From NCBI RefSeq assembly GCF_018614135.1, contig NZ_JAGGOW010000067.1, positions 1-64,000 of the forward strand: 64,000 nucleotides of DNA, written 5' to 3'. Both the position numbers and the translations under genes were made by a program. Positions 41,758 to 50,100 of the stretch are shown piece by piece (within the stretch, counting starts at the first letter, position 1; the number at the start of each line of letters is the position of its first letter). The notes below the pieces were generated by a model. The model did no database searches and was not told the origin of the DNA. It saw only the letters and a list, made by a program, of their open reading frames with translations. This DNA comes from Streptomyces sp. ISL-66 (GTDB lineage: Bacteria > Actinomycetota > Actinomycetes > Streptomycetales > Streptomycetaceae).

Positions 41758-42979
41758 TCAGGCGGGGTTGGAGAGGTGGTCGCGGAGGGTGCGCTTGAGG
41801 ATCTTCCCGCTCGCGTTGCGGGGAAGGGAGTCCACGAAGACCACGCGCTTCGGGGCCTTGAAGTGGGCCAGTCGCTCGCGGGCGTACGCGAGCAGTTCCG
41901 CCTCCGTCACGCCGTCGCGCGGGACCACCACCGCCGTGACCGCCTCGATCCACCGCTCGTCCGGCAGGCCGACCACCGCCGCCTCCGCCACGCCCGGATG
42001 GGCGTACAGGACGTCCTCGACCTGCCGGGAGGCGACCAGGACGCCACCCGAGTTGATGACGTCCTTCACCGCGCAGCCGTTCCAGGACGGGCACCGGCAT
42101 GACCGACGCCCCGTAGTACGCCTTGCGCAGCGCGGACAGGTCACGGACCGCGAAGTCGGGGTGGTTCGCCAGCCCGATCCACACCGTCGGCGGCGCGAAC
42201 AGGCTGTCCGCCTCCCCCGCCTCCACCAGGTCGAAGATCTCCGCCGCGACCGGCGAGTCCACGATCGTGTTCCGCGCGCCGACCGCCAGGTACGGAAGCA
42301 GGAACACGTGCATCTGTGCCGAGTGGTACAGGGGCAGGGAGTGGACCGGCAGGTCCTCCTCCCCCAGGGCGAGGGCCGCGATCGCGCTCTCGTACTCGTG
42401 GCACAGCGCCTCGTGGGTCATCATCGCGCCCTTGGGTAGGGCAGTCGTCCCAGAGGTGTACAGCAGCTGCACCAGCCGGGACGGGTCACCGGTGCCGGCG
42501 CGGACACCGGCATAGGCGCCGACATCGGCACCGGCGCCGGCGGCGTACGGCGCCGGTTCGGCGAGTTCCGCGAGGAAGGAGCCGGGGGCGTCGCGCAGCG
42601 GCCGCACCGTGAACCCGGCGGGGATCCGGCCGGTCAGGTCCGGGTCCGCGAGGACCAGCGAACTCGCGCAGTTCTCCAGGATGTACGAGAGGTCCTCCCC
42701 GGTCAGGTTCTGGTTGACGGGGACGTGCGTGAGCCCGGCGCGCGCGCAGGCGAGGAACGCGACGAGGTAGGCGTCGGAGTTGTGCGCGAAGGTCGCGACC
42801 CGGTCCCCCTGCGCCAGTCCGTACCGCTCGCGCAGCACGTGCGCGCCGGTGGAGACGGCCGCGTCGAGCTCCGCGTAGGTCCAGGTCCGCTCGCGGTAGC
42901 GGACCGCCGTCCGGTCCGGGACGCGCAGCGCGCTGTCGTGGACCAGTCCGTCGACCGTGTTCTTCCGCACTGGCGTCAT
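41758..42979 (-). pseudogene. Acyl-CoA synthetase with internal deletion
   Basis: The N-terminal two-thirds reads from an ATG at 42979 (MTPVRKNTVDGLVHDSALRV) through LVQLLYTSGTTALPKGAMMT and PTVWIGLANHPDFAVRDLSA to VPVLERLR. The sequence then jumps, in another frame, to VKDVINSGGVLVASRQVEDV and ends with PRNASGKILKRTLRDHLS at 41758. The join is at about 42069. Intact relatives have roughly 100-130 residues between these points, including the YGxTE-type and D-motif segments needed for adenylation. The gene therefore has a deletion plus frameshift and cannot make an active enzyme. Both fragments are otherwise well conserved, so the event is recent. Confidence 0.85.
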
Positions 42980-43069
42980 ACCGGGATCCTCGTCTCCCCG
43001 CGGGCGCGGGGTCAATGACCGCAACGTCCGGGATGCGCGGCGGCGGTTCCGAGGGATACCAAACGGGAT

Positions 43070-43086
43070 GTTGACATGACGTCAAC
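43070..43086. promoter_or_regulatory. Inverted repeat GTTGAC-N5-GTCAAC
   Basis: A perfect 6-5-6 inverted repeat contains a TTGACA-like -35 element on the plus strand and lies 100 bp upstream of the TTG start of the truncated secreted protein. It may be the operator and promoter of the lost gene. Confidence 0.4.
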
Positions 43087-43184
43087 CGCCTGCGTGAGTG
43101 GGGAGGCACACGGCACACAAGTACCGCCCGCACCACAGCCCGCACGGTCAACTCCGCTCGCGCGCAGGCCCTTTGGGAGGCACG

Positions 43185-43300
43185 TTGCGCCTTCTTCATG
43201 CACACCGCCACACCCGCCCGCTGCTCCGCCGCGTCGCGCTCCCCGGCGCCACGCTGCTGGCCGCGGCGGCCGCGATGCCCCAGGCCACCGCCGCGACACA
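43185..43300 (+). pseudogene. Signal-peptide remnant of a secreted protein
   Basis: TTG at 43185 with GGGAGG 4 nt upstream begins MRLLHAHRHTRPLLRRVALP, then GATLLAAAAAMPQATAA, a textbook signal peptide. About residue 39 the frame stops looking like protein and runs antisense into the ROK fragment. Only the leader of the original gene is left, and the mature domain is gone. The open frame continues to 43547 but its translation is a shadow of the ROK fragment. Confidence 0.55.
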
Positions 43301-43545
43301 TCCGGGCATGATGGGAGGGGCCACCGGGACGCCCTCGGGAAAGGGGACCGGGCCCGGTACGCCGATGCCCGCGCCGTCCAGTCCGTCGGCCAGGCCGGAC
43401 GCCTTGAGCTTGGCGGTCATCGACAGGACCTGCTCGAAGACCGCGACGGGACCTTCGCGCACGTCCATGGAATGGTTGAGGTGCCCCAGGATCTCCAACT
43501 CGGCCTTGGCACCGCGACATCGAAGCAGACGAAGCGGTCGTGCCT
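43301..43545 (-). pseudogene. ROK-family (sugar kinase/repressor) fragment
   Basis: Minus-strand translation gives RHDRFVCFDV in one frame (about 43514-43545) and then AELEILGHLNHSMDVREGPV, AVFEQVLSMTAKLKASGLAD and GIGVPGPVPFPEGVPVAPPI in another. This is the N-terminal ATPase part of a ROK protein, including the GVGxPGPV motif. The match ends abruptly at 43301, exactly where the signal-peptide remnant of the opposite strand begins. There is no helix-turn-helix, no C-terminal zinc motif and a frameshift inside, so it is a relic. Confidence 0.7.
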
Positions 43546-43796
43546 GATGTGCGTTGCCGGGCCGGGCCGTCATGCGGCGCACGTGCCCCTCCTCTGCAAC
43601 CGGTCCCGCGCGGCCAACTTGCGCCGTTCGTCCCGGTTTCGACGGAAAGTAGCAGCACTCCTGCCAGCGCGGAAGAACTTGCGCACGGTTCCGTTCGACG
43701 TTCGCCGGAGCGAGGACGAAGAGCGGCGCGGCGGCGCCCGCGCAGCTCGGCTTCCGCCTCCAACGGCCCGTACGCCGGCTGACCGGTGGGCGCCGT

Positions 43797-44141
43797 TCAG
43801 ACCCCGAGGGCGTCCTCCACGCTCGCATGGACGGAAAGGACCGTATCGGCCCCGGTTACGGCGAAGAGCCGGCGCAACTGCTCGCTGGGGGCGGCGATGC
43901 GCAGGGCCGTTAGGTGGTGGAACCGAAGGAGGAGGTTCAGGAAGGAGGAGTCCCCGAAGGTGATGGCACCGGCGTCCAGAACCACCAGCGGGCACCGGTT
44001 CGCGGCGGAGGCAAGCGCCTCCGCCAGCGGAGCCAGCGTGTCCTGGTCCAGCTCTCCGCGGGCCGCCACCACCCACCCGGTGCCCGCCGGGTAGCCGTCC
44101 CGGACCACACCTGTCTGGAATGCGTCCCCTGCTCCGGTCAT
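43797..44141 (-). CDS. STAS-domain anti-anti-sigma factor (RsbV/BldG-like)
   Basis: 114 residues from an ATG at 44141 (GGGAGGCGGGC upstream). STAS pattern: WVVAARGELDQDTLAPLAEA, then CPLVVLDAGAITFGDSSFLN with the phosphorylatable Ser in DSS, and ALRIAAPSEQLRRLFAVTGA. In partner switching the unphosphorylated form binds an RsbW-type anti-sigma factor and frees the sigma factor. It is divergent from the SigB-like gene 210 bp away, which fits a functional link. Confidence 0.88.
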   Translation of the reverse strand: MTGAGDAFQTGVVRDGYPAGTGWVVAARGELDQDTLAPLAEALASAANRCPLVVLDAGAITFGDSSFLNLLLRFHHLTALRIAAPSEQLRRLFAVTGADTVLSVHASVEDALGV

Positions 44142-44351
44142 GCCCGCCTCCCGGCTCGCCACCTGTAACGTCGTCGTCAAGGGAGTATGCCTGGTCGCTC
44201 GATCGACGATGCCGCCGCACGGTGCGTACGGCCCCCGGTACGCACCACGTGGTCCGGGAAACGAAGAGGTACCGTGCGAAGGGTGTAGGACCGATGAACC
44301 GGGGCACACGCGCCCGAGCAGCCGTCAGTCAATTGGGAGGGGAGTGGCCAC

Positions 44352-45281
44352 ATGTCTCGCTCGGCCACCGTCATGGGACCCATTCGTGCTACAGACGTGC
44401 AAGCTCCTGCTTGTGATGACCGGGGCCTGGTGGGAGCGCCACCGCAGGACACGGACCGCGTCGAGGTCGAGAACGCCCGCGAGGTGGCCCCGGCCGACGC
44501 CCGTGAACTGTCGCGGCACTTCTTCGCGAGGCTGCGCATCCTGGAGGAGGGCACGCGCGAGTACCAGTACACGCGCAACACCCTGATCGAGATGAACCTC
44601 TCGCTCGTGCAGTTCGCGGCACGGCGCTTCCGGGCCCGCGTGCTCGGCGGCGGTCTCGACATGGACGACATCATCCAGGTGGGGACCATCGGCCTGATCA
44701 AGGCCATCGACCGCTACGACCTCCAGCGGGACGTCGAATTCTCCACGCTCGCGCTCCCCTACATCATCGGTGAGATCAAGCGCTTCTTCCGTGACACCAC
44801 GTGGGCCGTGCACGTACCGCGCCGGCTTCAGGAGCTGCGTATGGAACTCGCCAAGGCCCAGGAGGCCCTGAGCGACGTCCTGGGCAGGGCGCCGACGGTG
44901 AAGGAGCTCGCCCACCACCTGGAGCTGTCCGAGGACGAGGTCATCGACGGGCTGGTTGCCGCGAACGGTTACACGAGCGGTTCGCTCGACACCGTCGTCT
45001 CGGACGGCGACGCGGCCTCCTCGGCGAGCGGGACTTCGCGGCCGCTCGCGGAACGCCTCGGCGAGGTCGACTCCGGCATGGAGCTCTTCGAGGATTTCCA
45101 CACCCTCGCGCCCCTGCTGGGGCAGTTGGCGGAGCGCGACCGGCTCATCCTGCGGATGCGCTTCGGCCAGGAGCAGACCCAGGCCGAGATCGGCGCCGAG
45201 CTGGGCATCTCCCAGATGCAGGTGTCGCGCATACTGTCCCGCACGCTGGCCCGGCTGCGCGCCGGCATGCTCGCGGAGTAG
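44352..45281 (+). CDS. SigB/SigF/SigG-family stress sigma factor
   Basis: 309 residues with GGGAGGGGAG upstream. Region 2: NTLIEMNLSLVQFAARRFRA, then GGGLDMDDIIQVGTIGLIKA, IDRYDLQRDVEFSTLALPYI and GEIKRFFRDTTWAVHVPRRL. Region 3: LGRAPTVKELAHHLELSEDE. Region 4: LAERDRLILRMRFGQEQTQA with EIGAELGISQMQVSRILSRT. This is the SigB/F/G type, of which Streptomyces has about nine copies, serving osmotic, oxidative or developmental stress. RsbW-like and RsbV-like genes surround it. No clear GTTT-N15-GGGTAC autoregulatory promoter was found upstream. Confidence 0.92.
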   Translation: MSRSATVMGPIRATDVQAPACDDRGLVGAPPQDTDRVEVENAREVAPADARELSRHFFARLRILEEGTREYQYTRNTLIEMNLSLVQFAARRFRARVLGGGLDMDDIIQVGTIGLIKAIDRYDLQRDVEFSTLALPYIIGEIKRFFRDTTWAVHVPRRLQELRMELAKAQEALSDVLGRAPTVKELAHHLELSEDEVIDGLVAANGYTSGSLDTVVSDGDAASSASGTSRPLAERLGEVDSGMELFEDFHTLAPLLGQLAERDRLILRMRFGQEQTQAEIGAELGISQMQVSRILSRTLARLRAGMLAE

Positions 45282-45618
45282 GGAAGTGACCTGGGGCGCC
45301 TGGGCCGGGGCGCGACACCGCTGACCGCCCAGCCGCCGCGGGACCTGGCCGGAGCGCGGCTGGGCGGCAGCGGGCCGCTCGTTCGGCCCGGGGTCTCCTC
45401 CGAATGCGACCTCCCCTTGCCCGAACCGGCCCTCACCGGTGGGCGACGCACCCCGCCTCCCCCTGCTCCCACGGAGGTCTGACCCGGGCCCGTGCCATGG
45501 GCACGGGCTTCGCCCCGCGGCTCACCACGGCAACGCCGTGAGAACGGGGGTCGCCTAGACTGTCGTGGGCCGGGCCAGGAAGCACAGACCAGTACCGACG
45601 TGGGGGTGAAAGACCTCG
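45282..45618 (+). other. Intergenic region with hairpin
   Basis: 337 bp between the sigma factor and the ATPase gene. A 12-bp inverted repeat (CCGCCCAGCCGC at 45325-45336, partner at 45356-45367) lies 44 bp after the sigma-factor stop and probably terminates it. The rest must hold the promoter of the ATPase gene; no gene was seen. Confidence 0.55.
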
Positions 45619-46083
45619 GTGGAGACCATCGGACCTGAAGTGGGTGATCCGTCGAGCGCGGGCCTGCCCCCCGCGGGACAGCGCCGCAGGCTCGCCCTGA
45701 CGGGCGTCCGCGGCGCCGTGGCCAAAGGCCGCGACTTCACGCGCGGGGCCCTGCGCGACTGGGGGTGGGACGGGACCGCGACCACCGAGGACACCCTTCT
45801 CCTCGCGTCCGAGCTGCTGACCAACGCCTCCCTGCACGCGGGCGGCTGTCACGAGCTCGTACTCACGGCCGGAGAAACCCTGCTCATCGAGGTCTACGAC
45901 GGCACCACCACCCTGCCCAGCCGTCACCCCGCCCCGCAGCGCGGCATCCCGGGCGGCCACGGCCTCCACATCGTGGACCGCCTGTCCGACTGCTGGGGCT
46001 CGCGCGCGCACGAACACGGCAAGGCCGTCTGGGCGGAGATCGACGCGTCCCGGCTGAAGTCCGGCAGGCCCACCGGTCGATGA
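45619..46083 (+). CDS. RsbW-like ATP-binding anti-sigma regulator
   Basis: 154 residues from GTG at 45619. HATPase_c motifs: LLLASELLTNASLHAGGCHE (N box), IEVYDGTTTLPSRHPAP (G1 region), GIPGGHGLHIVDRLSDCWG (G2). There is no histidine-kinase domain. Proteins of this type bind STAS partners and/or sigma factors; it is the closest one to the SigB-like gene and the best candidate for its anti-sigma factor. A bidirectional hairpin follows the stop. Confidence 0.85.
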   Translation: METIGPEVGDPSSAGLPPAGQRRRLALTGVRGAVAKGRDFTRGALRDWGWDGTATTEDTLLLASELLTNASLHAGGCHELVLTAGETLLIEVYDGTTTLPSRHPAPQRGIPGGHGLHIVDRLSDCWGSRAHEHGKAVWAEIDASRLKSGRPTGR

Positions 46084-46120
46084 CCCCGGCGCTTCGGGTC
46101 GCGCTTCCGCCGCCTCGGCA

Positions 46121-46158
46121 CGCCGTCCGGGGCCCGTCGAGAGGGGCCCCGGACGGCG
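46121..46158. terminator. Bidirectional hairpin between convergent genes
   Basis: CGCCGTCCGGGGCCC (46121-46135) pairs perfectly with 46144-46158 across an 8-nt loop, between the ATPase gene and the DUF4235 gene. Confidence 0.7.
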
Positions 46159-46171
46159 AGCGGCACGTCGC

Positions 46172-46843
46172 CTACCCCGGCCAGGTGCCCGTGACCCGCT
46201 GCGTCGCGAGGGCCCCTGACCGTTCGACGGCCGCCCTGACGACGGCGAAGATCGCGCCCTGGAGGGCGGCGGCTATGAGGATCTCCTTCCAGGAGCGGTC
46301 CTCATCGGTGGCGTTCGGGGCGTCACCTTCTCCTTCGATCACCTTCCAGGCCTGTTTGAACGCCATCCCGGCGAGCAGGCCGCTTGCCGCCCCCAGTGCC
46401 AGCCCGACCGGCCTGTACGCCGCCGTGGACGCCTTCACTTGCGACCCCCGGCCGCGGCGCACCAGAAGGATGACGATCAAGACCGATCCGATGGCGATCA
46501 GCGGAGTGCGGTTGGCCCGCACCCTGGTGGCCAACCGGTCCGCCTCGCCGAGTACCGGCTCCGGTGTCCTGCCTTTCATGAAATGCGCGGCCTGTTCCGT
46601 CATCCCGGACGCCTTCTCCCTGGCTTGTTCCATGAGGTCCTGGGCCTGAGCCCGGGCGCCGGCCGCCACGTCCATGGCGTGCGCCCTGACGTCGGCGGCC
46701 TTCTCCTCGGCCCGTACCTTGACGTCGGCCTTGGCCGCAAGTGCTTCGACGGTCCGGCCGAGCTCATCGCGCGTGCGCTCGGTCCGGTGCCGCAGTTCCT
46801 CGGACGAGGAGGTGGAGCCGTTCGTGTGGGGCTGGTTCGTCAT
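46172..46843 (-). CDS. DUF3618-DUF4235 fusion membrane protein
   Basis: 223 residues; AAGGAGAGGG precedes the ATG at 46843. The N-terminal part is DUF3618-like (SEELRHRTERTRDELGRTVE, ALAAKADVKVRAEEKAADV), running into an Ala/Gln-rich helix (about 60-100). A membrane segment (PLIAIGSVLIVILLVRRGRG) follows and then DUF4235 (VGLALGAASGLLAGMAFKQA, WKEILIAAALQGAIFAVVRA). The two DUFs are normally neighbouring genes; here they are one protein. Such proteins occur in stress regulons of actinobacteria, and the function is unknown. A terminator of the PRC-barrel gene lies upstream, so it has its own promoter. Confidence 0.8.
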   Translation of the reverse strand: MTNQPHTNGSTSSSEELRHRTERTRDELGRTVEALAAKADVKVRAEEKAADVRAHAMDVAAGARAQAQDLMEQAREKASGMTEQAAHFMKGRTPEPVLGEADRLATRVRANRTPLIAIGSVLIVILLVRRGRGSQVKASTAAYRPVGLALGAASGLLAGMAFKQAWKVIEGEGDAPNATDEDRSWKEILIAAALQGAIFAVVRAAVERSGALATQRVTGTWPG

Positions 46844-46947
46844 CGGTGTGCCCTCTCCTTGATCTGTGCGAGCTGTTGCTTCTGGCGTACCGATCAGGCT
46901 GGTTGGCGCCGCACAGGAGGCCGTCGGCCCTGGCAGGGGAAACGCCT

Positions 46948-46982
46948 GAGGGGGTCCGGACTCGCGGAGTCCGGACCCCCTC
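46948..46982 (-). terminator. Perfect 16-bp hairpin after the PRC-barrel gene
   Basis: Arms 46948-46963 and 46967-46982 (GAGGGGGTCCGGACTC and its complement) with a GCG centre, 10 bp beyond the PRC-barrel stop. Confidence 0.8.
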
Positions 46983-46992
46983 ACGCAGAAGG

Positions 46993-47361
46993 TCAGGCGG
47001 GGCGGCCTCCGAAGGGGGCGCCGGTGCCGTAGTACGTGCCCAGCTCCTCGTGGTAACCCGCGTCGCCGAGGTGCTTGTCCCGGTGGAACTCGGGAGCGCT
47101 CTTGATCTGCTCCTTGGTCCGGTCCACGTAGACCTTCCTGTCCTGCGGGTCGACCCGCAGGACCGTGCTCGCCGGCAGCAGGACCTCCTTGCCGAAGATC
47201 CAGACGCCGGTGTCCACGACCAGGTAGGCGTCACCGACCTCGTCGGAGTGCTTGTCCACCTTGCCGATGTCACCGTCGACCGCCTCGACCTTGAAACCGG
47301 TCAGATCGGTCCCGGCCAGATGGCCCGAGGTGGACTTGTAACTCCACACATGCTCAGTCAC
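46993..47361 (-). CDS. PRC-barrel domain protein
   Basis: 122 residues from a GTG at 47361 with GGAGGAG upstream; the longer frame upstream looks non-coding. TGFKVEAVDGDIGKVDKHSD, then DAYLVVDTGVWIFGKEVLLP and STVLRVDPQDRKVYVDRTKE is the standard PRC barrel, followed by an acidic/His-rich tail (EFHRDKHLGDAGYHEELGTY). PRC-barrel proteins of this kind are strongly stress-induced in Streptomyces and related bacteria but have no proven activity. It is placed among other general-stress genes. Confidence 0.88.
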   Translation of the reverse strand: MTEHVWSYKSTSGHLAGTDLTGFKVEAVDGDIGKVDKHSDEVGDAYLVVDTGVWIFGKEVLLPASTVLRVDPQDRKVYVDRTKEQIKSAPEFHRDKHLGDAGYHEELGTYYGTGAPFGGRPA

Positions 47362-47691
47362 GCGAAAACAACTCCTCCGGTAAGCGGAGGACGACAAGGG
47401 ATCCCCCTGCCGCCCCTCCATTTCCGATGTCGTGCAGCGGACAGCGTCGCGTTCCGCTCGGTCTTCCGCGTGCCCCTGTCCCGGCACCCCATGCCTGCGT
47501 CACCAAAAAAGAATTTTCGGCGCGGCGGTCGCGGGTGCGTGGCACCGGTCGGTACCGAGGCCAGCGTTCGGGGGGTTGAGGAACGGGTCCAGCCGCCGAA
47601 GCCGCAGGGGTGTGCTCGGGCTGCCCGTTGCACGATCGGGTAGGTAAGGCGGGTCCCGACACGGTTTCACAAGGGAATGGTGAGCGGTTCC
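47362..47691. other. Intergenic region without a supported gene
   Basis: 330 bp upstream of the PRC-barrel gene, up to the start of the antiporter relic. It includes a less GC-rich stretch (CACCAAAAAAGAATTTTCGG near 47501-47520). No operator or gene was recognised; the plus-strand open frames have shadow-type translations. Confidence 0.5.
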
Positions 47692-48240
47692 TGGTGTTCC
47701 CGCTGCCGCTTGACGCGCTCCCGACGCTCGACCCCGTCCGGCACCGCGGCGTCGTGGAACACCTCTCGGAGGTCTGCTTCGTGGTCGCGCTGATGGGCGC
47801 GGGTCTTGCCATCAACCGCCCGTCGGGCCTGCGCACCTGGTCGACGACGTGGCGACTGCTGGGCTGGGCAAGGTCGAAAGGCTCCTGACCGCCGTCACCC
47901 TCTTCCTCGTCGGCGGCTTCATCGCCGACGGCGGCCTCGCCGCACTGTCCTGGCGCGGAGGGGTTCTCGGGCTCGTGCTCTTCCTGCTGATCCGCCCGGC
48001 CGTCGCCTGGGCCGTCCAGATCGGCGGCAAGGCCGCCGGCAAAGAGCGAGCAGCCATCGCGTTCTTCGGCATCCGGGGCGTCGGTTCGTTCTTCTACCTC
48101 GCGTACGCCCTGGGCGAGGCGGAATTCGCCGCCCCCGCTTGTGAGTTGTGGGCGACGGTGACCTTCGCCGTCCTGCTGTCGGTACTCCTGCACGGTGTCG
48201 CGGCCACACCCGTCACTGCTCGGCTCGACCGCTACGCCCC
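47692..48240 (+). pseudogene. CPA1-type cation/proton antiporter, truncated and internally deleted
   Basis: Two pieces of one NhaP-like antiporter remain. In the first frame: FPLPLDALPTLDPVRHRGVV, EHLSEVCFVVALMGAGLAIN, RPSGLRTWSTTWRLLG (about 47692-47865). In another frame: VERLLTAVTLFLVGGFIADG, GKERAAIAFFGIRGVGSFFY, LAYALGEAEF and VLLSVLLHGVAATPVTARLD (about 47870-48240). Intact relatives have about 200 residues between these segments and another 40-50 before the first. The relic therefore lacks its 5' end and the ion-binding core. A longer frame continues to 48370 but adds nothing recognisable. Confidence 0.8.
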
Positions 48241-48359
48241 GGACGGACCGGCCCGGAAGGACAAGGCGTCGATGAACAGGTCCCCGCGTGATGTCCCGGA
48301 TTCCGGCTGCACGGCCTTCGCAGGGTTCCTCGTCCTCGGGCAGGACAGCCGACGGTGGT

Positions 48360-48752
48360 TCAGGGGGTAGCGGGGAGCGGGATGAACGCCGTGATCGTCT
48401 TGCCGCCGCCATGGGGTCGGATCTCCGTACGGTCGGCGATCCGATTGACCAGCAGCCAGCCGAACCCTCCCGGTACGTCAAGGGGTGTTCCCGGCGTGCG
48501 GGGCGACGCCGGGGACCTGTCCGACACTTCGACCACCACACAGTCCGCGAGAGGCCGGACGCGGAAGTCGCTGGCGCCGCCGGCGTGGCGGTCGGCGTTG
48601 GAGACGAGCTCGGAGACGACCAGCAGGACGTCGTTCACCAGGCGCTCCCCCAGGCCGCTCACCGCCAGGACGTCGCGGGCGATCAACCGGGCGTCCTCGC
48701 ACTTCAGACCGGCCGTGCGGCGTGGCGTATCCGGCACCTCCTCTTCCCTCAT
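48360..48752 (-). CDS. RsbW-like ATP-binding protein
   Basis: 130 residues from ATG 48752, preferred over 48779 because AAGGGGAAG precedes it. HATPase_c motifs: VNDVLLVVSELVSNADRHAG (N box), VVVEVSDRSPASPRTPGTP, VPGGFGWLLVNRIADRTEIR (G2) and a GGGKTITAFIPL end. Very common in Streptomyces; such proteins are anti-sigma kinases or their relatives. It is divergent from the STAS-like gene at 48988. Confidence 0.85.
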   Translation of the reverse strand: MREEEVPDTPRRTAGLKCEDARLIARDVLAVSGLGERLVNDVLLVVSELVSNADRHAGGASDFRVRPLADCVVVEVSDRSPASPRTPGTPLDVPGGFGWLLVNRIADRTEIRPHGGGKTITAFIPLPATP

Positions 48753-48987
48753 GACTCGCTTCTTCCCCTTCTCGTTCACTCAACCCGCCGAGGGCGCCCG
48801 GCGCAGACCGCGCACGGAGCCGGGTCTGCCGCCCCTCGTCGGAGCGGCGCCCCGGGAACGGGGTGTTCATCCGCCCGTGCTCCACCCCAGCCGGTGATCC
48901 GGACCGTGAAGGAACGCGCATACCGGCCCGAGACGCGGGCATCCGCGCACTGCTCAGCCGATGTGATCGCGAAGACAAGGAGTGTCC

Positions 48988-49353
48988 GTGCTGCCCTTCA
49001 ACGTGACCGAGAACGGTGTGCTGATCATTCGGTTGCGAGCCGACCTGGACATCGCCGGCCGGGCCGCGGCCGCCTGGGCGATCGACGGATACCTCGCCGC
49101 CCACCGCTCCGCACCCGTCATGCTGGAACTCTCGGACGCGCCGCTGAGCAACGCCGCGGTGAGCACCGTCGTACGGACCCGGCGCATGTGCCGCTCCGCG
49201 GGCGCGCCGCTGGCCGTCGTCGCGGCGACCGCCGAAACGCGCCGGGCGCTGGAGGCGCAGACGATGGCCGAGGGTCTGACCGTCCGTCCCACCCGCCGCC
49301 TGGCCGCCGCCGCGCTCTCGGCTGCCTCGGCGCCGGTCGCCGCGGCAGCGTAA
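48988..49353 (+). CDS. STAS-like protein without phosphorylation serine
   Basis: 121 residues. GTG at 48988 is chosen because AAGGAG lies 5 nt upstream; an in-frame GTG at 48982 overlaps that site. VTENGVLIIRLRADLDIAGR and APVMLELSDAPLSNAAVSTV follow the STAS fold; the segment where DSxG is expected reads LSNAAVST, so regulation by phosphorylation is unlikely. C-terminal Ala-rich tail. A long perfect palindrome follows. Divergent partner of the ATPase gene at 48752. Confidence 0.65.
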   Translation: MLPFNVTENGVLIIRLRADLDIAGRAAAAWAIDGYLAAHRSAPVMLELSDAPLSNAAVSTVVRTRRMCRSAGAPLAVVAATAETRRALEAQTMAEGLTVRPTRRLAAAALSAASAPVAAAA

Positions 49354-49692
49354 TACCGGGCGTCCGCGCCGCAGTGGCCCAGTCCGCCCCCGGGGGCGGA
49401 CTGGGCCACTGCACGATTCGGCTACTGGGGCGCGCGGCCCACCAACAAAAGCCGGCAGTCACAGGTGTGAGCAGCGGACTCCGCAGCTCTCACCGGCAGG
49501 CCCCTCCCCCTCGTCTGCGAGGTTCACTGGCAGGCGGGTACGGAGTCGTCGAGAACGCCCGTGCCGGGCAGGCAACCGATCCGTCAGATGGCCGCCACCT
49601 ACCCTGCTGATCACGGTTGAACCCCGCCGTCGGACGGCCACCGCCTGCCACCCGGGTTACGGCCCCGAGCCGCTGCGCAGGATGGTGCGCGG
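49354..49692. other. Intergenic region with a perfect palindrome
   Basis: 339 bp between converging STAS-like and ATPase genes. Apart from the 42-bp palindrome (49371-49412) nothing is recognisable: no gene, operator or second hairpin. Confidence 0.5.
49371..49412 (+). terminator. 42-bp perfect palindrome after the STAS-like gene
   Basis: Two 21-bp arms meet with no spacer (centre CCCCCGGGGG). In RNA it would form a very stable hairpin with a small loop, 18 bp after the stop. Perfect symmetry means it would terminate from both sides. Confidence 0.85.
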
Positions 49693-50100
49693 CTACCACG
49701 CGAGTTCCGCACGGACGGTTTTGCCGTCGTCGTGGCGGATGACCTGCACATCGCAGGCAAGGCGCTGGACGATGGGCCATCCGCGACCGCCGTACAGGTC
49801 CGGGGTGCGGGCGGCAGGAATTGCGTGGTCCGTGTCCCGCACGGTGATCTCGATCCGGTCCCGAAGCAGGGCCAGGCCGAAGATCAGGGGCCCGGGGGCA
49901 TGGCGAACGGCGTTCGTCACCAGTTCGGAGACGACCAGCAGGACGTCGTCGTGAAAGGTGGGATGGGCGGCCGGGGCCTGATCGTCCAGAAACGCGGCGG
50001 CGGCATCTCGCGCTGCGGCGATGCAGCCCGAAGCGCCGTCGAAGTTCATGCACACCTGCTTCGGGCGGGTGTCGTGCTCCGTGACCCGCGGGAGTTCCAT
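49693..50100 (-). CDS. RsbW-like ATP-binding protein
   Basis: 135 residues; GAGAGGGGAG precedes the ATG at 50100. N box HDDVLLVVSELVTNAVRHAP, then EITVRDTDHAIPAARTPD and YGGRGWPIVQRLACDVQVIR as G motifs, and GKTVRAELAW end. Third HATPase_c regulator in 4.5 kb. It is divergent from the STAS-led signalling operon at 50509, a natural partner. Confidence 0.85.
   Translation of the reverse strand: MELPRVTEHDTRPKQVCMNFDGASGCIAAARDAAAAFLDDQAPAAHPTFHDDVLLVVSELVTNAVRHAPGPLIFGLALLRDRIEITVRDTDHAIPAARTPDLYGGRGWPIVQRLACDVQVIRHDDGKTVRAELAW

Noticed and set aside
43570-44307. 245-residue minus-strand frame over the STAS gene
   Set aside because: Overlaps the STAS protein in another frame and is Arg/Gly/Pro-rich; the STAS frame is clearly the coding one.
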